From positions 14,114,501 through 14,178,500 of the forward strand of contig CAMQGK010000567.1 in assembly GCA_947000775.1 (NCBI GenBank): 64,000 bases of DNA, in the 5' to 3' direction. Both the position numbers and the translations under genes were made by a program. A model generated the notes under the pieces. That model was not told the DNA's origin. It worked only from the letters and a program-made list of their open reading frames with translations, and made no database searches. Each line of letters opens with the position of its first letter. Position 1 is the first letter of the stretch. Below are positions 1 to 11,506 of this stretch, piece after piece. The DNA comes from Pterois miles (Eukaryota; Chordata; Actinopteri; Perciformes; Scorpaenidae).

Positions 1-152
1 ATTTTGTCAGCGAAAAAATTTCCAGTTTAAATTATTGGCCACACTATCTGTTCAGTATCGTACTGAATGTTTTTAGTTATATTATATATTATAATTATTT
101 AGTGTTTTTAACGTGACCCACCCGACCATCTGTTTGTTGAATGACTTGAGTG

Positions 153-2578
153 ATGATGGAGGAGCAGAGTCAGGACACTGCCGGAGGAGGACTGTCTGTA
201 AAGGATGAAGAGGTGGAAAACGAGAACCCGACAGAGACGGCAGCGTTAGACGCAGAGGAGGAAGAAGATGAGGAGGCTCTTCCTCACTCAGAGATCCTGG
301 ATATTTTCGAGGAGGGACTTGCTCGACTTGTGCAGGACCCTTTACTCTGTGATCTGCCAATTCAGGTTGGTTTGACCTGTCGGTAATACACTTTATATGC
401 AGTGTCCTGCGAGGAAAGTAGTTAAAATACAGAATATCCCATTTACATGCCGTACATTCACACTCATGGTTGAATACATGATAATCTTTCTTGAGATATC
501 GCCAAACTTAAATCTCATTTATCTGGTAGAATTGCTCAGACTTGGTTAAATTAAGTTCCCACTACTTACAGTGAATGCCAGAGCAAAAACATGCCACAAA
601 ATGTGGACACGCTTTAATAGAAATAACCCCTTGAGATGTACCATCTCGTTTTCAATGGGGTCCTTAATGAAAAAAGACAATATAACCACAATTAGACAAA
701 ACATTTAGGAAAAAGCAAAAAACAACTAGATGAATAAAAGATAAAAACAAAACCAAATGTGACAAAACAATAAATATCAAATAATAAGATCAGGAGATCA
801 TACTTCAAACAGAGCATAAAAATGGATAATTCATTCAGATTATATAAAATTCATGAATTATTAATGTCAATGATAAAGCTCTATCCATCCATCTGCTGCC
901 ACTTAGCCCACTAGGAGTCACAGGGGGGCTCACGCTTATCCCAGCTGGCATTGGGTGAAGGCGGGAAACATCTTGGACAGGTCGGCAGTCCATCACAAGG
1001 CACATAGAGACAGACAACCCTCAATGATAAAGCCATAAAACATAATTATAGAGGTGTTGTCATGGACATGTACAACTGATCCTATAATAAAACAGGGCAA
1101 ACAAGAGGAAAGATGATATGGATTAGATAATTACAGTTACATTATTATTTCCAGTGAGAGGTTAAAAGCTATTGTCTTAGAGACAGTAAAAACAAAGAAA
1201 AAACTGCAGAGTGTCTCAATTGATAATTAGAGGAGAAAGGTAGCATACACTGTTTTAAATAGTGAGGGTAATTGTTGAAATGTATACATGTAAAAATAAA
1301 CTGCAGCCAATGTCACTATCGTCTGATGATGGAAGAGGATAAATTAAGTGTTTCATACATTGTACAATGATGAGTTATAAAAGGACAGCCAAGAACAAAT
1401 CTGCATTGTTTATTATAAACTATATTGAGAGGAAGATGATTTGTTTTGGATGCAGTCTGATATACAACAGCATCATAATCTAATATTGGTAAGATGAGTT
1501 GTAACATGAGCTTCTTTCTGTCAGTAAATGAAAAGCAGTTTCTTGATCGGTAATTAAATGAAAGGTCAGAGTCAAGGTGTAACCCCAGCTATTTAGGGTG
1601 TTCAGCTCTTTGTAATGGTGTAAGATAAGATAAGATATGATGAAACTTTATTAATCCGCGTAGGGAAATTCAGTTTTGTACCATCAAGACAGGCAATAGC
1701 ACACATAAAAGCTTTAGATATGGATTTAATTATATTTCATTATGAAGATTGGTTGCATTTAAATTGTGTTTGAGTTGACTCCTCGGGGAGGTTAGCTCTC
1801 AGAGCAGTGTGGTTTTTTTGGGAAAAAAAAATGGGAGTTGCTGTATATGTACATTTTTCTGAGGTATGACTACTATAACTACTCATCTTTACCTTTAGGT
1901 GACTCTGGAGGAGGTAAATTCGCAGATTGCTTTGGAGTACGGCCAGGCGATGACTGTGAGGGTTTTAAAGGCAGATGGAGAGATAATGCGTAAGTGTTGA
2001 GATTGTTTTCTTGTTTCATTTTGAAGCAATGCAGTAGCTGTACATACAGTTTGTTTTCTGATCATGTAATCATTTGTGAACATCTCTCCACAATAATAAT
2101 AATAATAATAATAATAATTTTTTTAATGTTTATTTTATTAAGTATACCTTAAAACAGTGTTCCTCCCTCAGCCATAGTGGTAGTGCAAAATGCCACTGTT
2201 CTTGATCTGAAGAAGGCCATTCGTAGATTCATGGAGTTGAAACAACAACGTGAAGGCGGAGTGAAGCACGTCAGCTGGTAGATACACTCACACACTCGCA
2301 AACATAAGAACATAAAAGTGATTTAAAATAATTTTAAAAAATGCTTCCTTCCTTTTACAGGAGGTATGTCTGGAGAACATATCAGTTAGTATTTCAAGGG
2401 GAAAAGCTTGACGATGACAAGATGAGGCTTAAAGAGTAAGTGTATAAAATAATCACCTCTTTGACTTGTGATGCTCTTATCATCAGCACCGTTTGATTGT
2501 GTATTTCTTTGTGTCTTCAGCTATGGGATCAGGAACAGAGATGAAGTGACGTTCATGAAGAGACTCAGGAAAAAGTGA
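153..2578 (+). CDS. snrnp25: U11/U12 small nuclear ribonucleoprotein 25 kDa protein (5 exons)
   Basis: Component of the U11/U12 di-snRNP, which recognises minor (U12-type) introns in the nucleus. Coding exons 153-365, 1899-1989, 2172-2277, 2361-2435 and 2521-2578 join in phase with GT-AG borders to give 180 aa. Exon 2 encodes VTLEEVNSQIALEYGQAM, then come IVVVQNATVLDLKKAI, YVWRTYQLVFQGEKL and the C-terminal DYGIRNRDEVTFMKRLRKK. This is the ubiquitin-like fold of SNRNP25, from about residue 72 to the end. The first exon gives an acidic, Glu/Asp-rich N-terminus followed by ILDIFEEGLARLVQDPLLCDLPIQ-like sequence. The human protein is about 132 aa and starts near that last segment, so this fish form carries about 48 extra N-terminal residues. 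There are two adjacent ATGs (153 and 156); the second has G at +4, and either may be used. The introns are short and look U2-type. A polyadenylation signal lies at 2801. The main uncertainty is the start codon. Confidence 0.95.
882..1020. repeat. SINE-like repeat fragment (CCATCCAT end)
   Basis: Reads CTATCCATCCATCTGCTGCC ... CTTATCCCAGCTGGCATTGGG ... CACATAGAGACAGACAACC. It is related to the copies at 42545-42695 and 46464-46655, which share the ATGGATGGATGG end and the CCCAATGCCAGCTGGGAT word in opposite orientation. Confidence 0.6.
1316..1507 (-). pseudogene. LINE reverse-transcriptase C-terminal remnant
   Basis: A 63-codon open stretch on the minus strand reads ILPILDYDAVVYQTASK, then VYNKQCRFVLGCPFITHHC and TMYETLNL. 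The pattern LPILDYxxVVY ... RFV(L/T)G ... THHCxLYE is the C-terminal region of ORF2 of fish non-LTR retrotransposons. Flanks are non-coding, so it is a 5'- and 3'-truncated fossil within snrnp25 intron 1. Confidence 0.6.
1622..1705. repeat. (TAAGA)n + 'TTTATTAATCC..GGGAAATTC' repeat tail
   Basis: AAGATAAGATAAGATATGATG followed by CTTTATTAATCC and GGGAAATTCAG. The same unit occurs at about 21082 and 63130 (CCCACAGTGGGGAAATTC), so it is a dispersed retroelement 3' end. Confidence 0.55.
2092..2119. repeat. (AAT)n microsatellite in snrnp25 intron 2
   Basis: Nine AAT units followed by a T-run, between exons 2 and 3. Confidence 0.95.
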
Positions 2579-2800
2579 AAAGTCACAGCCAGCGTTTGTC
2601 ACGTCAGGAAAAAACACCAGTTCCTGCAGTTTGTACCACTTACCTTGCAGACTGGAAATGACTTTCACAAAGTATTCATGACTGTATGATGTAATGTATT
2701 TGTGTTTTGGGGGACTTTTGACAAATCTTTGTACACAAGATGCTACATGTAAATTTTACATTTTACTGCCAGTGTGATTATGTACAGTTTTTCTGTAAAT

Positions 2801-2806
2801 AATAAA
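2801..2806 (+). terminator. polyadenylation signal of snrnp25
   Basis: AATAAA lies 223 bases after the snrnp25 stop codon, after a plain 3' UTR, and is followed by T/GT-rich sequence (about 2820-2850) as expected of a cleavage site. It is the best-placed signal for this gene. Confidence 0.7.
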
Positions 2807-2809
2807 ACA

Positions 2810-4290
2810 TATTTCTGTATTTCATTTTCATTTTTGTGTGTTTGTGTTTTACTTGCATCTCAACAAGAGCATGGTGTGACATTTTTCCAGAGAGGGCAGT
2901 TGTAACTGACGATTTGAATATTTCCTGTTAGAAGTGAACACTACATGCCCTTGTTGACCTAGTTTGAATGTTACCTGTGAAGGATACGCTGGGAGAAGCT
3001 GAGGAAACACGGTAACACATTTTCTCTTTTAAACTCTTTAAATGGGACTTTATGAACATTAGTTCAGATGTGAGTAATGTCTTTGACTTGTAGTGAGTAC
3101 AGTGCAGCTCAAGCTATGAGCTTGAGATTTGTGTTACGTGTTGCTTTGAAAGCCAATTTCTGCATTTTATCTACAAGTCTAAATTTTTGTTGGTTATTTT
3201 GCTTGCTCAAACCATAATTAGACAGATTTCCTTTTTTTTCCCCAACAGCCTCTTTATTATGTATTTTTTTGAGTGAAAGCAGTGTTTGACTTAATACATA
3301 GTATGTTTTATTACCAGCCACCTACAATGTGTTTTTAAAGTATGAATTTAAGACTTGAAATAAATTCAGTAAAGGTACAGTGGCCAGTGAGTGAGCACGC
3401 ACTAATAAACCTCAATCCAATTTTCATACTATTCATACTATGTAACTAAGTACATTTACAAGTACTGCACTTCAATACAATTTTGAGGTACTTGTGCTGT
3501 ACTTGAGTATTTCTGTTATACTCCTTTATACTTTTACTCTACAATTAAGAAGCCAGTAATGTACATTTTACTGCACTAAAATCAACTAATAAACTCTGAT
3601 GTATTATTACAGATATCCTTACGTTTGATTCAAACTAAAGAAAAAAATGAATGGTGGAAAGTAACTAAATTTACTCAAATACTGCACTTAAGTAAAATCT
3701 GTAAGTACTTGTACTGTACTTCAGTATTTAAATTGCATGCAATTTCTTACTTTGATCCTACTACATCTCAGAGGCAAATATAAATATACTTTTTATTTAA
3801 CTGCATTTATCAAACAGCTTCAGTTACTTTGCAGATTCAGATCATTAATACAAAATATAACTGATCAAATAAATTATGACATAGCTTTATAAATTAAGCC
3901 ACCCAGCAGTATATAAAGTGATAAAAATGAGCTTTGCCACTACCAGCTACAACAAGTGATAAAACATGAATGCATCAATAGTTATAATCCAATACTATAA
4001 AGAATATTATTCTAAAATCGGCCATTCTGCATGAGTACTTTTACTTTTGGTACTTTAAGTATGATTTTGAACACTTTAATACTTTTATTTAAGTAAGATT
4101 TTGAATGCAGAACTTGTAGCAGAGTATTTCTATATTGTGGTATTGCTTTTACTTTCCCACCACCACATAGACATTGCTGCTTTAATTTACAGTGTGGAGC
4201 ATTATGCACATCAAACAAGCATAAATATGCAGTAAACCAAATAAAAGATCTGTGCTGAAACAATCCAACAATCACTCATTGTCTTTTCAG
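2810..4290. other. spacer between snrnp25 and the LITAF-like gene
   Basis: No coding sequence is seen. The interval from about 3360 to 4170 is an interspersed repeat built of TACTTTTACTTAAGTA-type palindromic words. A non-coding first exon of the LITAF-like gene may end near 3011 (AAACACG followed by GTAACA). Confidence 0.5.
3360..4170. repeat. interspersed repeat of the 'ACTTAAGTA' type
   Basis: Two tandem-like blocks share the words TACTTGTACTGTACTT, TTTGCAGATTCAGAT and CCCAGCAGTATATAAAGT. A second, inverted copy lies at 5145-5440 with the same landmarks (GGCCCATTTCAGAATAATAT, CTGCTGGGCAGCTTAA). It is non-coding and probably a non-autonomous element; the family name is not known to me. Confidence 0.6.
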
Positions 4291-4298
4291 CATCTACC

Positions 4299-6829
4299 AT
4301 GGCTTCTTCAGACAGCGAGCTGAGGAGGATAAGTGCAGAGTTGAACCATCTTTCACTCAAGAAACAACAACTTCTGGAAAGGAAAAAATTCCAGTGCATA
4401 TTTCAGGAGTTGAGGAGTCGTGTTGAATTTGGACAAACAGGTGATGTATGAAAGATTCTACAGCTATCTTTAGTCTTTTGCAGATTATATATTTTGCCCC
4501 TGCTGTCTCATACGTATGAGCATGTTTCTCTTTTTGCTACCAGAGGAAGCAGCCTTGAGTCAGCATGAGATTTACAGCATTGATGACAAACTGAAACAAC
4601 TGACGGACAGGAAGGCAGAGCTCCAAAAAAGCTACGAAAACATCCTCAGTGCCAAAGATGAGGACGATGGACAGAGAGTAGCGAGTGAGTCCAGATTTAC
4701 TGGAAGTAAATCATTGCTCATCATCACCTTTTGGTTTTATAAACACCTTTTTTCTTCTTTGTTAGAAGTCAGTTTCACCCCCTGTCAGGAGAGTGTGTCT
4801 GGTGTTCCCCGCTCCAACATTTTCTATGTTGAGGCTCCGCCTGATTTCCCTGGTAAGCTGGTGATCCACAAATGCTCATTTTAATTGTATAACAATTTGA
4901 GGCTTTTGTCTTCACATAGCAACACCTGCAGCCAGTCACACTTATCACATCTAGTGGGAGCAGACTTCTGTCCTTTAACGGTTTCAAGCTTCATCAGTAC
5001 AAACATTTTTTTGAATTGATGAAGTTCGTCATTCCTTAACTGGAGTGCAGGTCATACAGCATTTGACAGAAGGACTTATACACCCAGCAAAAGAACAGAA
5101 ATGCAGTTTAGTGGACTGTTATCTAATAAATAGAGCAAATCCAGTGGCGGAAAAAGTACTCAAATCTTTTACACAAGGACAGTACCACAGTATAAAAATA
5201 CTTAAGTAAAAGTACAAATGTATTGGCTTAAAAAAAGTAAAAAAAAAAGTACTCATTATGCAGAATGGCCCATTTCAGAATAATATATATCATATTATTG
5301 GATTATTGGATCATAATTATTGATGCATTAACATGGGCATCACTTTAATGTTACAGCTGATAAAAGTGGAGCTAATTTTAATTATCACATATACTGCTGG
5401 GCAGCTTAACCCGTAAGGATATATTGGAATTTACTTGTTGATTTCAATCAATTAAAAATATTTAATGGCAATTAAATGCATGATTGTCAATAGCTGATTG
5501 TGATTAATTGCAAATTAATCACACATTTTGTGCCTATCCAAAATGTACCTTAAGGGGAGATTTGTCAAGTATTTAATACTTTTATCAACATGGGAGTGGA
5601 CAAACATGCTGCTTTATGCAAATGTATGTATATACTGTATTAATTATTGGAAATCAATTAACAACACAAAACACTTACTGATATTGACCAGAAACCCTCA
5701 CAGGTACTGTAAAATATGCTCAAATCATAACATGGCAAACTGCAGCCCAACAGGTAACAACAGCTGTCAGTGTGTCAGTGTGCTGACTTGACTATGATTT
5801 CACCCAAACTGCATGTGATTATCATAAAGTGGGCATGTCTGTAAAGAGGAGACTCGTGGGATCTCTTTGAAAATGGCCATGCCAGTTTTTCCACACCACG
5901 ATTTAGCACAAGATTGGAGCGTTATTTAACCTCCTTCCCGACAAGCTTGTATGACATGGTTGGTACCAATGGATTCTTTAGTTTTCTAGTTTCATATGAA
6001 ACCATAACTTAAAAATTGCAAGTTACATTAACGAAAAAAAAACAAAAACAAATTTGCATCAACGAGTTATCACATTAAATTTGACAACTGTAGTTGATTT
6101 ATATTTTGAATGTAGTGGAGTAAAATGTACAATAATACTTAATAATAATAAAAATATAATATACGTAATAATGTTAAAAAATGTTAAAAATAATACGTAA
6201 TAAAATAATACGTAATAATAATACTTCAATTGAGCAAAATTATGTCAACTGATTTTTTAAAATTGCAATTTATCTTACTAACGCTAACTGGAGGTTTTTA
6301 TTTTAAGTGCCTGTTTTTTCTGATTTTTTTCTTTGAGAGAGTTTAGAGAAATATCAAATGAGACGTGAGACTTTTGTTGGTGAAGCTAACATGAATTCCT
6401 CCTGTTAGCTCCTACAGTGATTCTGGATGTGGAAAACTTCCCAGCACTTCCATGCAGGACACAGTGTCCAGAGTGTCTGCAGTTCATTGTGACAGAGACT
6501 TACACCTCTGTCAGCAGTGTCACCTGGCTGGTGTGTTGTATGACAGCTATGATGGGGTATGACACCAATCCCTCCATTGTGGTGAAATATTTGCATGAAA
6601 GTATAATCACACCTTGTTGGGCCTGTTTCTATTTTTGCAGCTGGTGCTACAGACATTGTTTTATGTTTCCAGGTTTGTTGACATTGACATTTTATTTAGT
6701 TCCTGTTCCTTCTTTTGCAGCTGTGTGGCTGGTTGCTGCCTCATTCCCTTTTGCCTCGATAAGTTCAAATCGATCACACACAGATGTCCGAGGTGTCGAA
6801 CGTCAATCAGGACCATTAAAAAGCTCTGA
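4299..6829 (+). CDS. LITAF domain-containing protein with N-terminal coiled coil (5 exons)
   Basis: Coding exons 4299-4440, 4544-4684, 4766-4852, 6409-6556 and 6721-6829 join in phase to give 208 aa. Residues 1 to about 92 are charged and heptad-like (MASSDSELRRISAELNHLS, then YSIDDKLKQLTDRKAELQKS), so a coiled coil is likely. Residues 124-208 form a LITAF (SIMPLE-like) domain: CPEC at 143-146, a hydrophobic membrane-inserting stretch at about 154-184, and HRCPRC at 193-198. The paired CxxC knuckles bind zinc in this family, and the domain sits on the cytosolic face of late endosomal or lysosomal membranes. Classical LITAF and CDIP1 carry a Pro-rich PPxY tail, which is absent here, so the closest named relative is uncertain and I give no symbol. 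The acceptor at 4291 lies 8 bases before the ATG, so a non-coding 5' exon exists upstream; a splice-donor-like site near 3011 is one candidate. Polyadenylation signal at 7209. Confidence 0.88.
5145..5440. repeat. inverted copy of the 'ACTTAAGTA' repeat, LITAF-like intron 3
   Basis: It reads GTACTCAAATCTTTTACAC ... AATACTTAAGTAAAAGTAC ... GCAGAATGGCCCATTTCAG, the reverse complement of the 3' half of the copy ending near 4170. Confidence 0.6.
5441..6094. mobile_element. non-autonomous DNA transposon, 'AGGGCTGTCA' family, copy A
   Basis: Lies in the third intron of the LITAF-like gene. It shares long stretches with the copies at 24114 and 44361 (inverted): TGATTATCATAAAGTGGGCATGT, the GATTCTTTAGTTTTCTAGTTTCATATGA area and the CAGTGTGCTGACTTGACTATGA area. 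The terminal inverted repeats are degraded in this copy. Confidence 0.7.
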
Positions 6830-7208
6830 GAGAAACACAGCTGATGAGAACTCGAAGCTCAGACTGAAAGAGCATCAGACACATCGGCCTAATGGTGACG
6901 TAGCAGAGTTTATCTGTTTGTATTCACTATCATCATAATTACTGAATATCAGTGGTTGAAGGATAATGTTTGTCAATTCATGCAGCAAGCACTTTGGTTT
7001 TAATGGAGGAGCACATGTCAGAATGATACAGTATATTAGATTAGATTTTTAGGATGTATCTGTATATTCAAATTGATATTTCACTGCATTAGAAATTCTG
7101 ATCAATATGACTGTAAATATGCTGTAGTACTTCAAATCTGTAAAATTATTGAAATCATGTAAACATTTGGCTACCTTTTAAGACTAACACATGGTGAGGT
7201 GTTTGTTC

Positions 7209-7214
7209 AATAAA
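7209..7214 (+). terminator. polyadenylation signal of the LITAF-like gene
   Basis: AATAAA lies 380 bases after the stop codon, followed by a GT/T-rich tract (TCTGTCGTATATATTTTTTT region). It is the first canonical signal downstream of the gene. Confidence 0.6.
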
Positions 7215-7416
7215 TTAAGGTCTGTCGTATATATTTTTTTAATCACAAGCACTGAAGTGTAGCTGACATAGTGGGAACATCATCTACTGTGAAATAAAAA
7301 ATACTATTATTAGGGCTGTCACAATATCAGATTTTCACTACACCATTATCATGGCCAAAAGAATTCACAATAATCATATTATCACAACATCTACTGTATT
7401 GACAATTTGAAAAACC

Positions 7417-7417
<1 letters not shown>

Positions 7418-7460
<43 letters not shown>
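7418..7460. repeat. (AAT)n microsatellite
   Basis: About 14 AAT units, followed by GATGATGATC. Confidence 0.95.
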
Positions 7461-7461
<1 letters not shown>

Positions 7462-7716
7462 TGATCATCCGTAACTTTTTTGTGTGTTTTGTCTCTTTTT
7501 TGGCAGATGAATTACACTCAAAATAGCTATAACTGTACAAAAGTGTGATTTAAGAGGCACTGGATTATTTACACAATATTATCATGTGTATTAACATTAT
7601 ATCAATGCTTGTTTTTTTAATATCACAGTCATTGTACTAGTATAATAATACATAATAATACTAGTATACTGCTAAAGTTGTATGCTGAGGCAAAAAGATG
7701 AGTTTTAAATATGGAT

Positions 7717-8021
7717 TTAAAAGGAACAGGATGTAGCATTTAAGGGGATCATAAATGAAATAAAATATTAATTAGTATGTTTTCTTTATTCAGCTGGTAA
7801 TAAGAATCGTTGTGTTTTCGTTACCTGAGAATGAGCGGTTTATATCTATATAGGGAGCGGGTCCTCTTCACGGAGTCCGCCATGTTGTGCCACCATGTTT
7901 CTGCAGTAGCCTAGAACAGACAAACCAAACTCTGTTAACTTTACCTGCTTGGGCCGGAGTCGATATCATTGCTTGCTCCCCTCGCTGCTACTCTCTGTCT
8001 CACCACTTCACCACTCACTTT

Positions 8022-8074
<53 letters not shown>

Positions 8075-8243
8075 ACTCTATGCACTGATGACCTACATTA
8101 CTCTGGATCTAGAGAGGGACATTCACATTTTGTGTCAGTCACCATAGCTCTCCAACATGACTGGCACACAGGAGAGGCTTCAGTTGGTTGCAATCTCCTC
8201 ACCTCACTGCTAGATACCACAATTTCCTGCACGCTGGACCTTT
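7717..8243. mobile_element. MITE, 'GGACCAGTGTGTAA' family, copy 1 with internal CA repeat
   Basis: Starts TAAAAGGAACAGGATGTAGC and ends CACGCTGGACCTTTATT, giving roughly TAAAGGNNCAG-type inverted ends. The interior GAATGAGCGG ... AGGGAGCGGGTCCTCTTCAC ... CACCATGTTTCTGCAGTAGCC matches the copies at 49008 and 52340 and, inverted, 14689-15157. Confidence 0.7.
8023..8070. repeat. (CA)24 microsatellite inside a MITE
   Basis: An uninterrupted CA run directly after CCACTCACTTTC of the host MITE. Confidence 0.97.
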
Positions 8244-9518
8244 ATTTATTCCAGAGAGAAGACAAGAAAAGGCCCTGTGGCCAGCTGACTTCTTTTAAAC
8301 TCTGGGGATAGACAGGAGCCCTGTAGTCTGAGAACGTCTGGATGAAACAAAGGCCTGCATTAGGGTCTCTGCATCAACAATAAACTAAAAAGACAGAATT
8401 TTGGCCATGTTTTGAGAGTGAAAAAGGCAGTCTTGGTGATTTTTTTAAATGTCAAACTGAGAAATCACACAGTTGTCGAGAGTTACTGTTACTCTACTTA
8501 ATCAAATTGGTGTGTATATCAAGCGGAGCCAATTACCAGCATCTCAGTTTTATTTGAATTTATAGGCAAGGCTTGACATCCAGTCTTCCTCAGCAGAAAA
8601 GCAGACCTCTAATTAAATAATCTGTGAATGATCATCTGCTTTTATAGGCACATACAGCTGAATATCATCAGTGGATGATAAACTGTGTATAATTTGCCAA
8701 GACTTGAAATATAAAGAGAGAAAAGCAGAGAGACCGAAGATACTCTATATTTCACAACAGAACAATGTAGATGTAGTATTACTATATGAACATAATTCAT
8801 TCTTTCAGAAGACCTTTACCATGTGAGAGCTGGGCTCCAAATTGATTTTCCACTCGGTCTAGGAGTATATGTGATGTATGGTGTCAAAGGCCGCGCCAAG
8901 ATCCAGTAATAGAAGCACCACTGGGGAATCCAGATCCATAGCATGCAGAGACCCATTCACCACTTCCTCAGTACATGGCAGGCCCTAAAAGCACATTGAA
9001 GAGGTCAAAACAATAACTGTTAAATATGTGAGCTGAACGTTGCTGAGACACGACTCTTTCTGGAACTTTAGAAAAGACTGGTTAGAGACTGATCAATAAT
9101 TATTCACAGACTCTGGAGCTAGGTGAGGTTTAACCACAGCAGTCTTAAAGCCAGTCATAAGGGATTAACAATATTCAGCATTGTAGGTCCCAGAAATGGC
9201 CAGAGGGCTTTAAAAAGAGGCAGGTTGTTGAAGCAAATGCCATGTTAGACAAAGTTTCAAGAGAGATGGCCTACAAACTATGCATTACAATGTTTCTTGT
9301 TGAGTTTTAAAGACAAAAAAAATATTTCTCATCACTTTTAAAGGGTGACATTTGGATTGTCAAATGAGGCATTCATGTGCTGCTAGGAAGACAATAAAAG
9401 AAATGACCTTTTAGTCTTTTTCACAACAGTTCCCTTAACATTCAGATGAGTGTACCAGCAATGCTCCAGATACCTGCAGAGGCAAACAGTGAATCCATAA
9501 CAAATCAGTGTGGTGACT

Positions 9519-9623
<105 letters not shown>

Positions 9624-10214
9624 ACTGCCCTGAAACTATCCTGCACTGATGCATTTACACTTTTTCTGCATTTTCTTCATCCCAGCAGTTATCCTTTGCA
9701 ATTTGCTAAAACAAAAAGTAAAAAAGAAAACTAGTCAACCCACAGAATTTGTTCAAGCTCAAGCTGATAAGATTCAAATGTGGCCAACAGATGTCACTAC
9801 AATACAGCTCAACTATAAAGCATTCGTGTTATTTCAGTGTGAAGTGAGTGAAAACCACACAAGCGCAGCAGTTCATACTGAAGGATATTGTTACTTTTCT
9901 GTAGCACGAATCTGTATGTCTGTTATTATATTGTGATACAATTAAATAAACAACAAAAACCAAGCGGACCATAATAATTCAATCATTTTTAACCCTTTAA
10001 GTATCAAGGAATGATGTTCCAAAAACAAACATTCGTTTGGAAACAGTCTTGACGGAGTACAGCAGATGACTCTTTACCTTACCTGTACTCTACCTTTTAA
10101 GCTACTGCTGGTTTTACAAATGCATGTTCAATATGTATGGAGGAAAATCAATAATAAATAAATACATGACTCAATGAAGAAATGACTCATTACATGTAGC
10201 AAAAATAATATTAA

Positions 10215-10760
10215 AAATAAATGTAGCCATTAATTGATAAAATGTTTCATAAATTGGTTTCTGTTTTAATATTTTTTTAATCTTTGTCGACTCCCTTATT
10301 TATTTACTCTTCTGTTTAATTTTCCCTTTTATTTATCGTTTTGTAAATGTATTTATTCTTTTATTTTTGCATTTATTTTTTTATTTATTTACATTTATTT
10401 TTAAATGCATGTATGTATGTATTTATGTATGTATTTATTTATTTCTGCATGATTTTTCCTTAGTGTTTCATCCTTTATTTATTTCCCCAAACTTATTTTT
10501 TATTACATTTATTTACACATTTCTTTTTACATTCCTTTATGCATTTCATATTATTTTAGACATTTATCACTTATTTTATTTATAAATAAAAAATGAATGC
10601 AAAAATGAATTCAAAAATAAATTTAAAAAAATAAAAAAAAGAAAAAAATAAATAGAACATTAAATAAATAAGGGAATTATACATAGATAAATAAATAAAA
10701 AAGCAACTGAAAACAAAAACATCAATTTAATTTTATCAGTTGATTAATGGCTACATATAT
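10215..10760. mobile_element. AT-rich foldback (inverted-repeat) element
   Basis: The left arm ATGTAGCCATTAATTGATAA (10221) is mirrored by TTATCAGTTGATTAATGGCTACAT ending at 10757. The inner arms are TTTATTTA-rich on the left and AAATAAAT-rich on the right, so almost the whole 540 bp can fold back. The short open frames inside are composition artefacts. Confidence 0.7.
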
Positions 10761-11506
10761 TTATTTATTCATTTACTTTTTATTTTGGCAGGTTCCATCC
10801 TTCGCCTGCTAGAAATCTTGTCAGAACTGTTTGAGCTGGAACAATTTGAGTATTTTGTTGTAAAATTGGTCAGGCTGGTTTGACTCAGTGGTCTCGTATC
10901 ATTATCATATTCGTGCTGTCAGTTCAGTTAAACATCTGATTTATGCTTCACAATTTACATATACACAGGGAACACTTAGTTGTGTGTTTATAATCTGCTT
11001 TGATAGTCATAGTCATTCCAAGACAGGGTGGAGTGAACTACATAACAGCCCCCAGCAACATGCAGTGTTTGTCCATTAGTTCTTCAACCAGCATTAGGAC
11101 ATTTTCCTGCTCTTTCTGCTCCAATATAACACTGTACATTCATTGTGATCAGATGACAAATGAGAAAGCAATAATAGAATGATAACAAATCTGTGGCATA
11201 ACTTAAGAATGAAATGTTAAAAGCTGCTTGCACTGTCAGCTCAATCTGCCAGTGCCAGTCCTACTTTATGTCAGGCTCCCCTTACAATCAGAGGATTTAA
11301 ATACCTCCAAGGAAGCAATGCAGGAACTTCTAAACTGACGCAGCACAGTTCGATTATTACTGGGCTGATTTATATTGCAAGAAAGCAAAACAGAGCTGCC
11401 CCAACCTCCAAAACCCCTTATTTTTTCACATAGGAAACAAAAGCCATCCTCCTGTGCATAAAAAGTAAGTTATCTGAAACTGTCTGATAGGTTTACAAAT
11501 TATCCT

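Larger units (their letters stand above)
366..1898 (+). other. snrnp25 intron 1
   Basis: A 1.5-kb intron, the largest in this gene. It holds the LINE remnant (1316-1507), a SINE-like fragment (about 882-1020) and a (TAAGA)n LINE/SINE tail (about 1622-1700). No exon is seen inside. Confidence 0.7.

Noticed and set aside
6417..6938. 173-codon ORF beginning MILDVENFPALPC as a single-exon gene
   Set aside because: It reads through a real intron (6557-6720) of the LITAF-like gene and then runs out of frame; the spliced model keeps the full zinc-knuckle domain.
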